A stretch of 64,000 bases of DNA from Doris montereyensis. Lineage: Eukaryota; Mollusca; Gastropoda; Nudibranchia; Dorididae. Positions 14,207-27,944 of this stretch are shown piece by piece. Numbering within the stretch: the first letter of the stretch is position 1; the number at the start of each line of letters is the position of its first letter. The notes beneath the pieces were generated by a model. The model had not been told where the DNA came from and made no database searches. It was given only the letters and a program-made list of their open reading frames with translations. Location: positions 7,501 to 71,500 of the forward strand of contig JAXRKP010001144.1 of the NCBI GenBank assembly GCA_037039925.1, read 5' to 3'. Made by a program: the position numbers and the translations under genes.

Positions 14207-16425
14207 CTGTGCCAATAACATCATTGAATATATAATGTAATCATTATATAAGGCCCAGAATCTGAATCAGTGAGTTGTAACTCATACATGAAAGCAAAGG
14301 CATTTTCAAACAAATGTCACTTTAATTTGCACTCTGCTATGCCTATTTTATAAACAAACCTTGTCACCTCACAACGGTCACTACTAACTTCCTGAACATT
14401 AGTTCAGCAAGCAGGTCAGTCAAGAATCAGTCTACCCTCCTTGTATGTTTTGCACAAATAAACTATAATTTTTAATAATCAAACAGACGAAAAGAGTTCA
14501 AATGTATTCCCTTCCTAAAACTTGCAAACAAACACAAAATCAATCGCGGGGACAAAGATAAGACGCAGGCGCAAACTTGGAGAAACAGCCCAAATTCAAA
14601 ACATCTCGACGGGTTTGTTGATGTTTCAAATCAGCTGGAGGACGAAGCTTTTGGACAACCAATCAGAGGTCGAAAAGCCTGATGGGACTAGTCCATTATA
14701 TAAGGTCACAGAATAGTCGACTGAATTTAAGCAGAAAAACAAATCTTCAAAATCCAATAAAAGCAAAATGTACTTAACTGAATCTTTAAAAAATTGTAAG
14801 ATTTAGTGCATCAATGTTATTTTTCGAGGTTAACGAAATCAGATGCTCTACTTCTAAGAAAGATACCTCGCATCTCTTTGATCAACAAATAATGGTATCT
14901 TCTGACTGGTAACAAAGCCAAACTAATTTTCATATCTAAAAATGTAGTTCTCGGCTTGTTTTTGTGTTATGTACAGGGTCAGGTCTTATATAATGTTTTG
15001 TATTAAATAATTTAACGAATCAAGGATAATTCTATCAGAGTACGTCAAATAATCACATATAATGTCCGTATTAAATTGATAAGATCGCTTGAATATTGAA
15101 CGCATGAATAAGTGACTCTATTTTTAGATATATGGGCTAGAAAATAGTCCTCAAGTTGACTACTAGTTGTAGACCTCGAACTATTCACTAAGATCCTTCC
15201 TTTTTTCCTTGGTTGAAAGTACGAATAAAGAGATGGAGAGCTCAATGCAGTAAATTCGTTCGAAGCCTTTCATGGACCTTAGGGCGTCCAGAGTTTTCAA
15301 ACTCTACCAGGTTCGTTCTCAGGTAATTTGATGAAAAAATAAAACTCACATTCTAATTCTAAACATTATAACCCCTTGATTTGATGTCTAACCTAAATAT
15401 TAGGCCCTAGGCTACAATGTTTCTAGAAGGTACTGCATTAATTTCCGCTTACGGATACATGTATCTTGATCTGGACTAACTCTCTCTTCCCATTCTATAT
15501 TTCTTTGGGTTAGAAATCGAATCTTACAAAATTTAGTCTTTAAGTTATTATCTCAGATTAAATTTGAACAAATTATGTTGAAAATTCCAGGTAGTTTTAT
15601 ACTCAGCTCTGCGTTCCAATTTCCCCTGGTAACCCTTCCGCCTATCGTCTGAATTCCATTAAGTGTAAATCTAGTTCTGGATCTTGATATAATCTAACCT
15701 TAGATTTTCATTTGATATCTAGATTGACTTATTCTAATTAAATCTACTTGGTTACTCAATATCTAGAATCTTATTGATATCATCTTTAATCATGAATCTG
15801 GTTGAAGATTTACTGATCATTCCCAGAAGCATTAATTTTAGGTTTATTAGATCCAACTCCAGGGTAAGGGAAGTAAGTATCTCATAGAATCTAATCTATT
15901 CTAGACATCTAACAATGATATTGTTTTATTGTTGATGTAATTGATGGGATAATCTTTTATTTTATCAATAAACAACCTAGAGCTTAATGACATTATTTGA
16001 TATCTAAAGAGAAAGAGGTGAGAAGAAAATTTCACTTTCATCATGAAACTGCCAAGTCATCAGAATTGCTATAAAAACATTGATCAATTCTTATCTTCAG
16101 TTTGATTTGCATCATGTAAAATTGCTAATAAGAAAATGAGCTCAATTTTTCTGATGCTTTACATCAAGGGTGATATATCATTCGGACACCCACACACACC
16201 ACCCCCATCCAAGCTAAGCGTAGGTCCCTCAGGCATCACATCCCAACAGCTATGCAACTACACTACGAGATACAAAGACTACAACTGTAGTGGGCTATTA
16301 GCTATCAGACTCGATCCGAATAAAGAAAAGCTTTCATTAGTGTATTGTAGTCTGTGAATTGAGTGTAAGAGAAAGAAAAGTAAAATGCTAGAAAATAATG
16401 GTAACAGTATAATCTAGATCTAGGT
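13735..16425. repeat. cluster of TAGATCTAGA-type palindromes
   Basis: CTAGATCTAG and near variants recur at about 13,735, 13,850, 13,965, 14,053, 14,080 and 16,414, with many degenerate TCTAG/AGATCT units between 15.4 and 15.95 kb. The unit is its own reverse complement, so strand is undefined. Confidence 0.6.
14659..14703 (+). promoter_or_regulatory. CCAAT box plus TATA box, candidate CCNI promoter
   Basis: CCAATCAGAGGTC lies at 14,659-14,671 and TATATAA at 14,697-14,703, 25 bases apart. That is a normal core-promoter arrangement and predicts initiation near 14,725-14,735. The first CCNI coding exon is preceded by an acceptor-like CGACCAG at about 17,045-17,051, so a noncoding first exon is expected upstream. 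Linking this promoter to CCNI is inference. TATATAA is nearly symmetric, so use for the minus-strand gene cannot be excluded. Confidence 0.45.
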
Positions 16426-16623
16426 ACGGGGATGTCATAATAAAAGAAGAGGGGGGAAATATATATGGACAGGAAGATAATGTATTTGGATTGAAATTTT
16501 ATGTGTTGAAAGACATGTCCAATACATTTGCTATCTTACTGTCAAATGAAAGAATATCTAAGAAGCATGTAATTTCTGCTGTGTCGTCTGTTGTATAATA
16601 GTATCTCAACATATATTTAAGAT

Positions 16624-16806
16624 ATGATTATATGTCAATTACACTGGATTTGGTGTGTTAAAATGGTGATATTTATATTACGTAAGATTGCAGAGAAGTA
16701 AATATGTTCACTCAATGATTATATGTCAATTACACTGGATTTGGTGTGTTAAAATGGTGATGTTTATATTACGTAAGATTGCAGAGGCATAAATATGTTC
16801 ACTCAA
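16624..16806. repeat. tandem duplication, 91-bp unit, two copies
   Basis: Units 16,624-16,714 and 16,715-16,806 are nearly identical, both containing GTCAATTACACTGGATTTGG. They lie just upstream of the first CCNI coding exon. Confidence 0.9.
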
Positions 16807-17083
16807 TCATGAGTTCACTGTTATTCTTAATTTTAGTTTCTTTTTTAAGAGGTCTCTTATATTAAACATCAATCTCAAGATTTGTGCTCTTTTGGTATGC
16901 AACAGGTAGTGTTGTAAAATCGTTTTTTAATGAGAAATTGTAGAAAATCTTGTGAATTACCATAACGGCCTAAATCATTATTGTTTTCATTAGTATTGAT
17001 ATTATTGTGATTACTTTTTGTTTCTATTAATTATCATTACTTGCTCGACCAGGTATCTTGGTGCTTAAGGGGGGTGTTGAGGG

Positions 17084-20000
17084 ATGGATCGTCTCAGTGT
17101 TTTGGATGCTAAGCAGGTCAAGCAAACACTTGCTTCAAACCTTGACAAGGAGAGCAGGCTGTGGAATCCTATTTTCATCAAGCCTCAGAATGATCAGGTA
17201 AGTTGGAAATCCAACTTTTTGTCTTGTTCCCATCACTTTTGAGTCAACCTTCTAGGTTTTCAAATTAATATAAATAATAAAATAATCTTTTCCTACATGC
17301 CATTTGGAAAGATAGTGGTTTAGCAATAGAAGAGAGAAACATTGCATCATATCAACGCTGCTGATATTGTATGTCTAAACCTCTTTTATAACCAGGAGAT
17401 CAATGAGAAGCAGCGTGATGAAGCCGCAGCCTGGGTTGTCCATCTTGCTGCTGAATTCAAATTTTTGCCAGAAACATGCGGCCTGGCTGTTTTACTGATG
17501 GACAGGCTTCTCCAAGCTGTCAAGGTAAGACAGGAAGAAGAGAGAAATCAAATGGACACATAAGACTTGCATGTTGTAACACAGCTTACTCCCTTTTCCA
17601 CTTTGTTTCTCTCTCCTTGCTATCCGTCTGTCTCTATCTTCCACATTCTTTCTATGTCTCCTCTTTTTCTCCCATCCTCTCTCTCCGCCTTTCTTATGAC
17701 TAGTATTATTTCGTTTTCTTCTTGCTTTTTGTTTATTGCTGTTATGAGGTTTGCTCTTTTGATGGAAATTGTACGATGGGCCTCGTCAGTACCATTAGTT
17801 CTGTAAAGTAAGTCCCATACTCAGAGTTGAGCCTAGGGTAGTCAGGAGAAGAGTCCTGATTTTTCTAGGATAGAGCATAATGTGGTAGTTGGTCATTGTT
17901 TACCACGCCACCTTTACTTGTGCCCAGTCGGAATAGACCTAGCTACCCATTTCACAGCTGTCGACGGGAGGGCCTGACAAATTTGTCTGCTTTGGGGGTC
18001 GAACTCATACCTCCTGGGTGGTAGTCAGAGGCTCTACTGATTGAGCTACTGATGCCGCCATATTTATTATTTCTTTTTTTACTGGCGAAGGGTTGGACAC
18101 CCAAAAAATTGTCCCTATCCTGTCCTGCATTTATATTTCATATTCCTCTTCAATATTGTTTACTGCAGTTATTTCCTTTTTATCACTTGATTCTTTTTAA
18201 TGCTTCAGGTTCGGCCCAAGTATTTGCTATGTGTCTCAGTGACCTGTTTGTATGTAGCAGCCAAAACACTTGAAGAAGACGAGGTAAGTAATGATAAGAT
18301 ATGTTTTTATTGTCGCAAAATACAGACGTATTTGCTTGGTAGTTAATTGAGTTTCACAGTAGACCAAAATACGTAGTATGTTATACAAGGGTAATAAAGC
18401 ATGATATACATTATAGTTTAGGATTTAAAAAGCGAAAATCACTGAAGTACAGCAAGTGACAATAATTGTTTGAATGTTTAAAAGAAAGGCTTACAACTGC
18501 AGTAGTATATTGTGCGGTGTTGAGGATATGATATAAGTTGTTGAAGGGAGAAAAGGTTTCTTGAGTGGGTCGAATCATTAAGGATGTTTTTTATTTTCTC
18601 TGTACAATAAATGATACATAATTCTTGCAGACATGGTTGATATTTGTTACTTATTTGGGATGTCCTTTTTATTATTTTATCTATCAATCCCATGTCTTAT
18701 TTTCTGATGTTTCGGTCCTTTCCTGTAATACAGGCTTTGAATGCATGATTGGTAAAACAAATTCAATGTGGAGTTATCTATGTTACAGCTTTTAAACATC
18801 TGTTGGTTGGCATTGGTCAAAATGCTGGATATTTGGTTGCCATTCAAGGGCTCCCGAGATATGTGTAATTTTGAACAATTTCTATTGTGACCTCGAGATA
18901 ATTCTAATTTTGAACAATTTCTATTTCTTAATTCTTGATGTAAAGAGGTTTGATTTGGGATTTATATCTAATTTCTAATTGCTAATTTACTACAAAATAG
19001 GTGGAAAAATTTGTATGTCTTGTAACAACATTACACACTGAAAAGAATTCATTGAATAATTCTGTTTCTAGACTTCTTTTAAATGAATTAAATGGTGAGC
19101 TTTTCCAGAAGCAAAGTATGATATCTATTCTAGGTATATTTGTTCATTACTTAGTAATATAAAAATCTGCTGCTGTTTTGTCAAGCTAAGAAAATGTATT
19201 GTTGTTCTGTGAAATTTATATAATTTACTTTTGTTTAAATGATGTAATTTTTCCTATGAAGTTTTGTAATTATTTTCTTCTCCTCTCTTATGTTACAGAA
19301 TATTCCCCCAACTCCGGATCTTGTGAGGAGAAGTCAATGCGGTTGTTCTTTTGCTGAGATAACTCGAATGGAAATAGTTGTCCTTACAAGGCTGAATTGG
19401 AATGTAAGGATGCCCTCAGCCATTGACTTCCTTCACACGGTGAGCAAGATGACGACTGCCAAGTTGTCTCATTAAATACTGCCTTGTTGTGTTTAATTAT
19501 TGAAAATTTTATTGTCTTTGAGTTCAAATTTCATTCACCCCTATATTGCCATTTTGAACAGATTATAATGAAAAGATATGAATAGAACTGTACACTCCTA
19601 CCTGTGTAACCTGTATGTCGAATACTCACCCTATCTCATAATCGTACTTAGTATCACGTAGTGTGTAACATGCTTGTAATATATATTTTTGTTTTATGTG
19701 TTTTTCTTTCTTATTCTTTTAACTTTAGATCCATGCTGTGCTGTTGATGCACTATCCCCATCTCCTCTCTGGAGCAAACTGCATGGGACCCTCAGGACAT
19801 TTGCTTACAGTGTTGCGAAAGCTGTTGCGGTGCTTAACTTCACACATGCTTCTAACCTTTCGCCCATCCACGGTTGCCCTGGCTTTGATCAGCTTAGAGA
19901 TGGAGCAGCTCACCCCTGGATGGTTGCGAATTGTTTCTGCTTTGCAACGCATGATGTCAAATGTGAGTGTGTTTTTAAATATTATACAGGTGTTTTTTCC

Positions 20001-21948
20001 ATGTAAGTATTGTTAGGGCCTCGAATGGGGCAAATTGTAACTTGTCTGTGTACCTTTTGATTATTTTACTATTTTGTCTCAGGTAGGTGAGTTTCGTCTG
20101 ACTTGCTAGTTAATTATATGTTTTAGTGCTTTTTGCAGAAAGTCTTTTAAAAAAATTAAAATCTCATCGATTAAATGTCTTTTCTTCTTTGGGTCTTCTT
20201 AAAAACACATACATACACACATTTTCTATATTTTTCATGTACAGTAGTCGCCGCCCAAGTGCAAGGTGGTTGGGAGCAAGCTTAAGCATGCACTTGGGGG
20301 TCGTCAGCGGGTCATCATCATTTTTACGGTTAAGTCCCTAATTTTGGGAGTTGCATCCCATGACCTTCCGGTTTTGGAACATCTTTGAGTTCTAGGAAAT
20401 CACATTGTGTCCAAAAATTATTTTTTTTTACTTATTATTTAGCTATGATGTGTGTCTCGCCTTGCATCTTAGATTGATCGTAGATAAAAAATGACTGCCA
20501 GACTTAACACCTCCAGGTTTCCATCCATGTCCATGGTCTCATTCTGTGAAGACCACGCTTAGCAATATGCAACTAACATCACCGTGCAATATTATTACCA
20601 GGGTACAATATTACAGGCACAACGCATAATAATACGTGTTGTGATTGTACTGTTATTAATTACGATGTAAACTTTAGGAATAATAGCTTGACTTTAATGT
20701 AACAAGACAGCACCTGTGAGAGAGAGATAGCGTGTCTGCCCAGTGCCTTGTCTGACACTGACACCAATGTACCTTGGCTCGGCGGCCTCACCAGACATTG
20801 AAAGATGATAATGTGCATGACCGTTGGGAGAACAACTCAGGTGTCTGATTTATTGTTATGTCATCACATAAATTCTTTCTGTTCTAATTCGCACCGGCGC
20901 CATATCGTACATCGCTTAATAAATTCACACCTTTGACTGTTGGGAAATATGCGCGTGCACTTGGCGAAGTGAGACCAGGCCACATTGCACTTAGTATTTG
21001 GAGTTTATGTAGCGAAAAATTGGTCAGTACGAAAAAGTATGTTCTTGGGCGAAAGCGTGCACTTGTACTGCTGTATTTTCTTTGTTCTTCAATTTTGATT
21101 TAACATTGATTTTAAAAAGCCTAGAATTAGAACCACAAGTGGAAATTCTGATGCTTTTAAATGTGTCTAAACAATGTAGTATACATTTCTTTGTATTTTT
21201 CTCTCTTATTTGATTTTAAACTTTTAACATAACTGTATTGCCATTCTAATACTAATAGGGGACTAAAATGCTTGAACCATCAATGTACTATTTATTATCA
21301 GTTTATAAGGATAATAAAAAAAACATATGGCAAAAGACTATGGAATGTCTGTCTTGATTCTTTTGAAAGATTTGTGTTTCGGATATTCACCATGTTAGCT
21401 TGTCATGATTTGAAAGCATGATTGAAACCCTATATTCTTTTACTTCAGTATTCTTATTGGCTTCTTCATCTTTTTTTGTCTGACTTACCCAATATCAGCA
21501 GATAATAGTAGCTTGTGTTCTGGCTTTTTTTGGGTCATTGTTTTATCTCTTTCTCTTTTTTTTTCTATTGTTTTATTATCAGGATACATATCTTTGAAAA
21601 AAAAGTTATATTATATTCATCATCTATTACCACCAGGTTGGAACAGAACAGTTGATGCAGTGTAGAGAGCTGATGGCAGATTTCCTTGGCCAACATACTC
21701 TGACTCCCTATGTCGGCAGACCTCGGAAATCTTCATCATCAGCTCCACAGTCCAAGAAGCGTAAAGTTGAGCATATTTTGTCAGAAACGGAAGATGATAA
21801 TATGTATGATGGCATAAAGCAACTTTACAGCGAAGAGGACGTGAGCACGGTCAGGACCTCATGCAGTTTGGAAATGCACCAAGATATCGATGAGAACACC
21901 AAAAAGAGTGTAGTTGGACTTTTTGGACAAGTTCTTTTAGTTAGCTAA
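17084..21948 (+). CDS. CCNI: cyclin I, six coding exons
   Basis: Exons are 17,084-17,197, 17,396-17,524, 18,209-18,283, 19,299-19,439, 19,729-19,962 and 21,637-21,948, all bounded by GT-AG and all joining in phase 0. They give 334 residues; human cyclin I has 377. The cyclin box spans about residues 40-150. AAKTLEEDE (exon 3) and the Glu-to-Trp helix in MEIVVLTRLNW (exon 4) carry the Lys and Glu positions typical of cyclin boxes. A second cyclin fold follows, then a basic SKKRKVE stretch near residue 270 and the acidic block MYDGIKQLYSEED near 288, which matches the diagnostic YDGIKRLYNED of vertebrate cyclin I. Cyclin I belongs to the cyclin G/I group and partners CDK5 in vertebrates. The start is the first ATG after an acceptor, and the N-terminus MDRLSVLDAK replaces the vertebrate one. 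No frame breaks were seen. Confidence 0.93.
17812..18058 (-). mobile_element. tRNA-derived SINE, family B, in CCNI intron 2
   Basis: The minus strand from 18,058 down reads as a well-preserved tRNA head. A-box region: TAGCTCAATCAGTAGAGC. B box: GAGTTCGACCCC. A roughly 180-bp body follows. It is unrelated in sequence to family A. The intact pol III boxes make a SINE far more likely than a tRNA gene, because the acceptor stem does not close. Confidence 0.7.
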
Positions 21949-22046
21949 ATATTATAGTCCAATTCTTACTGGCCCCCATCTCTCTTTTTCCTTTCTTTCT
22001 CCCTTTTTTTTTCTTTTCTATTTGATAATTTTTTCCCATTTTGTTT

Positions 22047-22052
22047 AATAAA
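22047..22052 (+). terminator. CCNI proximal poly(A) signal
   Basis: AATAAA lies 99 bases after the CCNI stop codon, in a T-rich stretch. Longer 3' UTRs ending downstream are possible. Confidence 0.6.
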
Positions 22053-25000
22053 GTAGTTGATATTCAGAATGGAAAATATCATCTCTTTTTGTTCCTTTTT
22101 CTTTTACATGGTGGTGGGCCAGACTAAGTATAGAAATTAGTCTTCTTAAGTTTAGATTTCCTTTTGTCAGCTTTTAATTTTCAATGTTGTGGTTTAATTT
22201 CTGATATAGTTCAACTTTTAACCATAACAGGGTGTCCTGAGTGGAAAATGTGTATTGTTTAGTGCTATGAGAGAGAGAGAGAAGACTGTTTCTGAAGAAA
22301 ACAATATTCAAGGTTAAAGATGTCAATAATATTCTCCTTATTTTTTTTATTGTTACAAATTTGTAACTTTTCCCTCTTGTGTGTTCATTTCTATTATGAT
22401 AACATTGAAAAAAACATCTTTCTTCTTTAAGTTTTGGCCTTTTCTGTGTTGATTGTTTTTCCAACTCTTAGATGATTTAAAAAAAGTACGTCTTTTTGTC
22501 CTTAGTTCCTTTATAATTATTTAGCCACACTGAATGTTAATGTCTGTCTATTGCAATACTGTGGGGAAAATGTGCACATGTCTCGTTGTTGTATACAATC
22601 ACTGAAAGATGCCTTTGACTGGAAAAGGAAAAAAAAATATTTAAAATTGAATTATATACAAAAAAATGTTAAAATAATAAAATTAAGTAAAAAGAAAAAA
22701 AGTACTACACTATTAATATATAAATATTTAAGTGTTATCATGTGATTATATGACCTTTTTTTCTCTGTGTCTTGTCTCTTTGTTGTAATTATTTTGTGCG
22801 TGTTAAGTGCTGCATCGGTGAATTTTCATTTAAACCCTCCGGATAATCTACCGCTTGTTTGCTGAAGTGAAAACAGTAGTTTTGAGCGTAATTTATAGGT
22901 ATCATTTAGGCATACACGTTTGTCCAGACTTTCTGGGAACAATTTTCTGTAGATACATTACCCTCTGTTTATATATTTAAGAAAAACAAACAATAGTCAA
23001 CCGTTGTATATAAATAATATGTGTAAATTGGTTTTTAAACTTGACAAGGCCCTGTAAAGTGTACATTGGTTGTAAAATATTAAGGCAGCAGCTATGGAGC
23101 AGAGGCCCAGCAGAAAAGTAAAAATTTCAACTTTTTGTCTCATGTATGTATAAAGTCATTTGTAATTACCATGCTCTTAAATGTTGATCTGTTTCAAATC
23201 TTTGGAACATTCTTGTTCCAAAGGATTCAATATAAGAACAGCAAAACAAATTGAGTATCTGTGATTATTTGTTCTTTTGTATTATCGTTTCTTTTAAAAT
23301 CTGATGGATAATTTACAGGAGAAGATACTGAAATGTGTTACGAGAAGGGAGGATTACATCTAATTGATGGCACAACACACTTTATATTTATAGGCACTCA
23401 TCACATTTCAATATATTTCAAAGAATTGATCCCCCCCCTCATCAAACCATATTCATTACCATTAGTTCACTGGTTTTTCATTTACCATTGTGTCCTTCCT
23501 TGGAACATGCATTGTTACGGCTGCTATATATTATGAAGAAAGAAGGAAACAATCAGATTTAATAAACCCTTTGGCATCTGATATACTGTGGCTGGTATCC
23601 AGCTGGTGCTTTATTTTGAAAGTTTGGTGGCGTGGCTTGTATGCTCCTTTGGGGGGGGGGGGGGAGTGCAGTCTTGGGCAGGACCCAAACTGATTCGTGG
23701 TTCAGGTCAGATTGGGTATGGTATGGTTTTTTTGTTTGTTTTGTTTTCATTTTAATGAAAGCTTGGTGCTTCTTCCTTTTATTTGATCACTTTTGTTTTG
23801 TTTTTTGGAGCTGATGTTCTTGTTCACCTACTCAGGTATCATTATTACTACATCAGTGACAGTATGATATGAAAGATTTTATTTGTAGTGTTGAAGGGTA
23901 TATGAATCTCATTTCAGTCTGAAGGACAAGTGTAAGTTGTTTTCTTTAGAGATATTTTTTTGTCACCCTACTTTTTTTTTCCCCCATCCCAGTTTGATTT
24001 CAATTATTCAATTTTCTTTCCTATTTTTTAAGAGCTCTTGAGAAATAATTACTGTGCTTTTTAAGATATTTACATTTAGTGGTATGTAAATGGAAAAGTA
24101 AGGAGGATAAAAAGAATGATCCCTGGCATGTCATTGCTATTGTCATGTCTTTGTATTTTGTTTTCCCAATTTACAGGATGTTTTGGTGAATAAATGTAAA
24201 TTGCAGGGGCGCTTCGATTTTTTCTTTTTTCTTCTTGACTATCTTGTAAATGCAGAGTTCAAGCAGATGCCAAAGGTAGCTAGGTGGTGAGGGGTGTTAC
24301 TGTTATTTATTACTAGGTTTAGTCAACTTCCTCTTTGTGTGAGAGATACAAAGCCAGAAATAAAGAGGAGCAGTTTCCCGTAATCACTTTTATTCATTGA
24401 TAACCAGTTTATTTGATCTGGTTTTTCATCTCTTACCCCCAAACACACACCATTATGTTTTCTTTTTTAAACTGTTATAAAGTGTAATCAAATTCATTGT
24501 CATTTCATCTTAAAGTCAAAGGCTGTGCAGTGAATGTTAGTCATCAGTATTTTCCCACTTGTACAATGTCTTCATCAATCCATCAACATCATCCTATATG
24601 TGTATACATAAAGTTATTTTTTGCATGTAAGTTACATATTATTTACCTTTGTTCTTCTCAACTGTCAATGTCATATTGTGTGTTATGTAATTTAAGAAAA
24701 CAACAAACAATAGTTCTATCTCTCAATTTCTTTTTGTCACTCTTATCTTACTCTTAGACTAAGAATGAGACACTGACGGCAGCACCTGTGTCTCTATCCT
24801 TCTACTTATTTTTGTCTTTCTTATAGCTTGCTCTTAGCTTGAAAAAGACTAATGCTTGATTTGTGAAAATGTGCTTGCTTGATCTTCACACTATTCTTAC
24901 ATGCCATTTGTCAATGCTTAATAGGACGAAAAGCCATAATCTCAGAGTTGAGAGAAAAGTTAGATTATGGCATGAAATCCATTTTGATTTATTTAGTTTA

Positions 25001-26990
25001 AAGCCGGGAGACACTGACTGTTTTAATTTCAATTTCAGGTGGGTGATACTGAGCGAAAGTTTGCCCATGTACTGTTAGTGTTACTATGTTGCTGTAGCAG
25101 CTTCTTCTTCTCTCTTACTTCAACTTGAGCTTGTGGTCCAAGTTTCATGTATTCAATTTTATTTTCTGTCATTAGGCTCTTCCTCAACACAAATTTCAAA
25201 CATCTTAAGTTCTTTCTTTATTCTCCTTAAATCTAACTATATAACTATAAAGGCTTCCAACAATATAAATATATGACTATCTAATATAACGCATTGAGTG
25301 ACCTTACCACTCGTATACAGACACGTTTTCGAAACACAGACTGTTACGTGACAACATACCTGTCTGTTTATTAATAATATCCACCCCAAGAAGGAAAATT
25401 TTTGACCTGATTTCGAAGAAAAAAACAAATATGTATTTTACTTTCAACTAGGGACTAGATCTAAATCCCAAGTCATTGAAATCTTGCAATTGCTCATCTT
25501 CCATTGACCTCTAATACTTTCACAATTTATCCATGCTGCTTCAAGCAAAGCCCCAATGTAAATGCGTAGTAACTTTATGAAAATCGGATATATTTATTAC
25601 AAATCTATGATTCTACGCATTCTGTAAGATCCAAAGTGGAAAGTATTATAAAGGATATGAAGTACATTGGAAACAAATATTCTTGTCTCTTTGTTGTTTT
25701 TATCACCCTTTTGTTCTATGTATTGTATTGTTCTGAATTTTAATTATTTGTTTTCGTTTGTACCATTACCATGTACCAGGTTGGTCTAATTAATACTAAT
25801 ACCATTAACAAATGGTGTCATGCTTATTGCATTCATACACTCAACTGTACAGCTGGTTGTATCACAAACATGATAAGTTAGAGAGCGATACTGGTAGGGG
25901 CTACTTTCTTCCAGTACAGTACTGACCGTCTAAATACCCGGTGCTTGGGAAGCAGAGAAAACCGGCATTTAGGCACAATGGATACAGCCAATGCAAGACA
26001 GGTGAGCAATAAAACTGGAATTTTTAATCAATTACAGACGTATTTATGATAATTTGGAGAAAATGATACATGCAGTTGCTGTTGAGATCGGGCATTCGGG
26101 TGAAAATCTTGGTTTTGAAACAGGTGATTTATATAGAGGAAAAATTTGTTTTCCCCGAGATTGCGGGCATTTAGGTGAAACAGGCATTATGGCACTGGCA
26201 GCGGTCACTACAATTACAATATTATTATTATGTATATGTCTCATTTTGCCTCTTAATTCATCCTGAAATCGAAAGAAAATGGACAGTATTTAATCTATCA
26301 ATAATGATAGTTTAACATCCATTGCAAACGGGAACAATTTTTAGGAACAAACGTGGTCATTGTATTTGTAGGAGCATATGTACATGGACTTTTTCCACTG
26401 GTTTAGAGGCACCTAGACCCATCGGAGACATGATTGATACAAATTTTAAAATGTCTCATGCGCACAACACTCTATATTTGACTGTTTACAAGGCAGTCCA
26501 GGCAAAATAAAAATTCTTTTAAAAAAATGAAGAAATCACCTTAGTGGATGTGAGTGGGTAAATCAGGTCAAATATAAAAAAAACCCATTGCTTTCTTTTT
26601 GAGTACTGAATGAAGGCAATGAAATAAACAGCGTGGATGAAGAATGGTGGTCCTGAACCAGTGCTGTAGGTAGTGTTGTGATGAATAGAAAGTTCAGGGA
26701 TCAAATCTGAGGCATACAGAGTACATATGGGATTGAATATGCACAATACTAAATGAATTTTTCCATGTTCAAAACTTGGTTGAATGAGGTCCTATTCAAC
26801 TAACACGGCTGTCACCATCATTAAGTATGACGCACAAAGGTGGCACACGTCAGTTCACCTCTGCCTCTTTTAACTAAAACTTATCACTTCTTAATTTCAC
26901 TTAAATTTACATACTTGTTTCACATATTATTATAATACACAGCTTTACAACTTTTCTCCTTGCCTATATAAAGTAATTTTAACAGACACA
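22053..26990. other. intergenic or distal 3' UTR between convergent CCNI and PDS5
   Basis: No exon chain on either strand. It holds T-rich DNA, G- and C-runs (a 16-base G-run near 23,650) and a 70-codon plus-strand open frame at 26,054-26,266 with a hydrophobic C-terminus. That frame has no family match I recognise and may be chance. Three related GGGCATTTAGGTGAAA-like units lie near 25,965, 26,088 and 26,163. Confidence 0.5.
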
Positions 26991-27011
26991 AAGAGTAAAA
27001 TCTTAAGTTTC

Positions 27012-27017
27012 TTTATT
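27012..27017 (-). terminator. candidate PDS5 poly(A) signal
   Basis: AATAAA on the minus strand, about 1.9 kb past the PDS5 stop. No recognisable coding exon lies between. It would give a 3' UTR covering 28,932 to about 26,990. Confidence 0.4.
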
Positions 27018-27944
27018 TTATGAAAATTTTACAGAAAATACAAGGCATCTGGGTAACCAGTGTTACTATACACATGACTGAAAAATAAAACACATGAGCC
27101 AACCAACCAACCCCCCCCCAGCACACCCTAGTAATGGCATGGAAGCAAGCATAATACAATGGTAAAAGAATCACTCATCCAAATGACATGTATATTCTCA
27201 TTTACAAACTGAATAAAAGTGACAAAAATGAAATAAAAAATTAATACTATTGTCTCAAACTCCAAAGCGTCGCTATTCCTGACTATCGAGTACTTGATCA
27301 GCTTAGCCATTATTATATCATAAAGTGTAAAAAGAGGATACAATCTTCTTGGAATGTGACATTTTCACTTGCACAGAAAGTTTTAAAAAATTGGTCTTTT
27401 CAATATAAATGTTTATGAAAAGAAAAAGAAATCTCCAATGGATTAACGTGTGGAGGAGACTTTTAGTAAAGCCATCAAAAACTACATTTAAGCTAGAAAA
27501 ACAAGAGAAAAGTCAGTATCAAAATAAAAGCAAGCGAAACAGCGTTCACACAGAATCTTTAGAAATGATTTAAAAATCCATACCTAGGCATAAACTTGTT
27601 TTAATGACAAGAGGTCAAGCTTTCATTCCTTCTGATAAAATAAAAATTCTGTAAACTTTCCGAAATAAAAAGGATGGAGAAATGGTGTAATTTATAAACG
27701 ATGAAATAATTATCTAAGCCAATACAATTATAGAGAGAAAACAAGAAGAAAAAAGGATGCAAAACCAACATAATTAAATGCAACCAATCGGGCAGAAATG
27801 TAGGCAGTGATTCTAATGAGGGAAAAATTATACATTGTATGTACAAAGATATATGAAAATATGTCAAGACAATGCAAAGTCGTCTTATCTGTGTCTGAGG
27901 AATGAGTATGGGGAGTGAGGAAACAACTACAAAAAAAAGGACAA

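Noticed and set aside
15045..15245. Minus-strand frame with SLYSYFQPRKKGR, resembling a PCNA-interacting peptide
   Set aside because: No ATG in frame after the preceding stop, no convincing donor, and the resemblance is a few residues only.
17990..18058. tRNA gene on the minus strand
   Set aside because: A and B boxes are good, but the acceptor stem does not pair and a SINE body follows.
26054..26266. 70-codon plus-strand frame with a hydrophobic C-terminal segment
   Set aside because: The only support is one membrane-like stretch; no homology recognised and the frame is short enough for chance.
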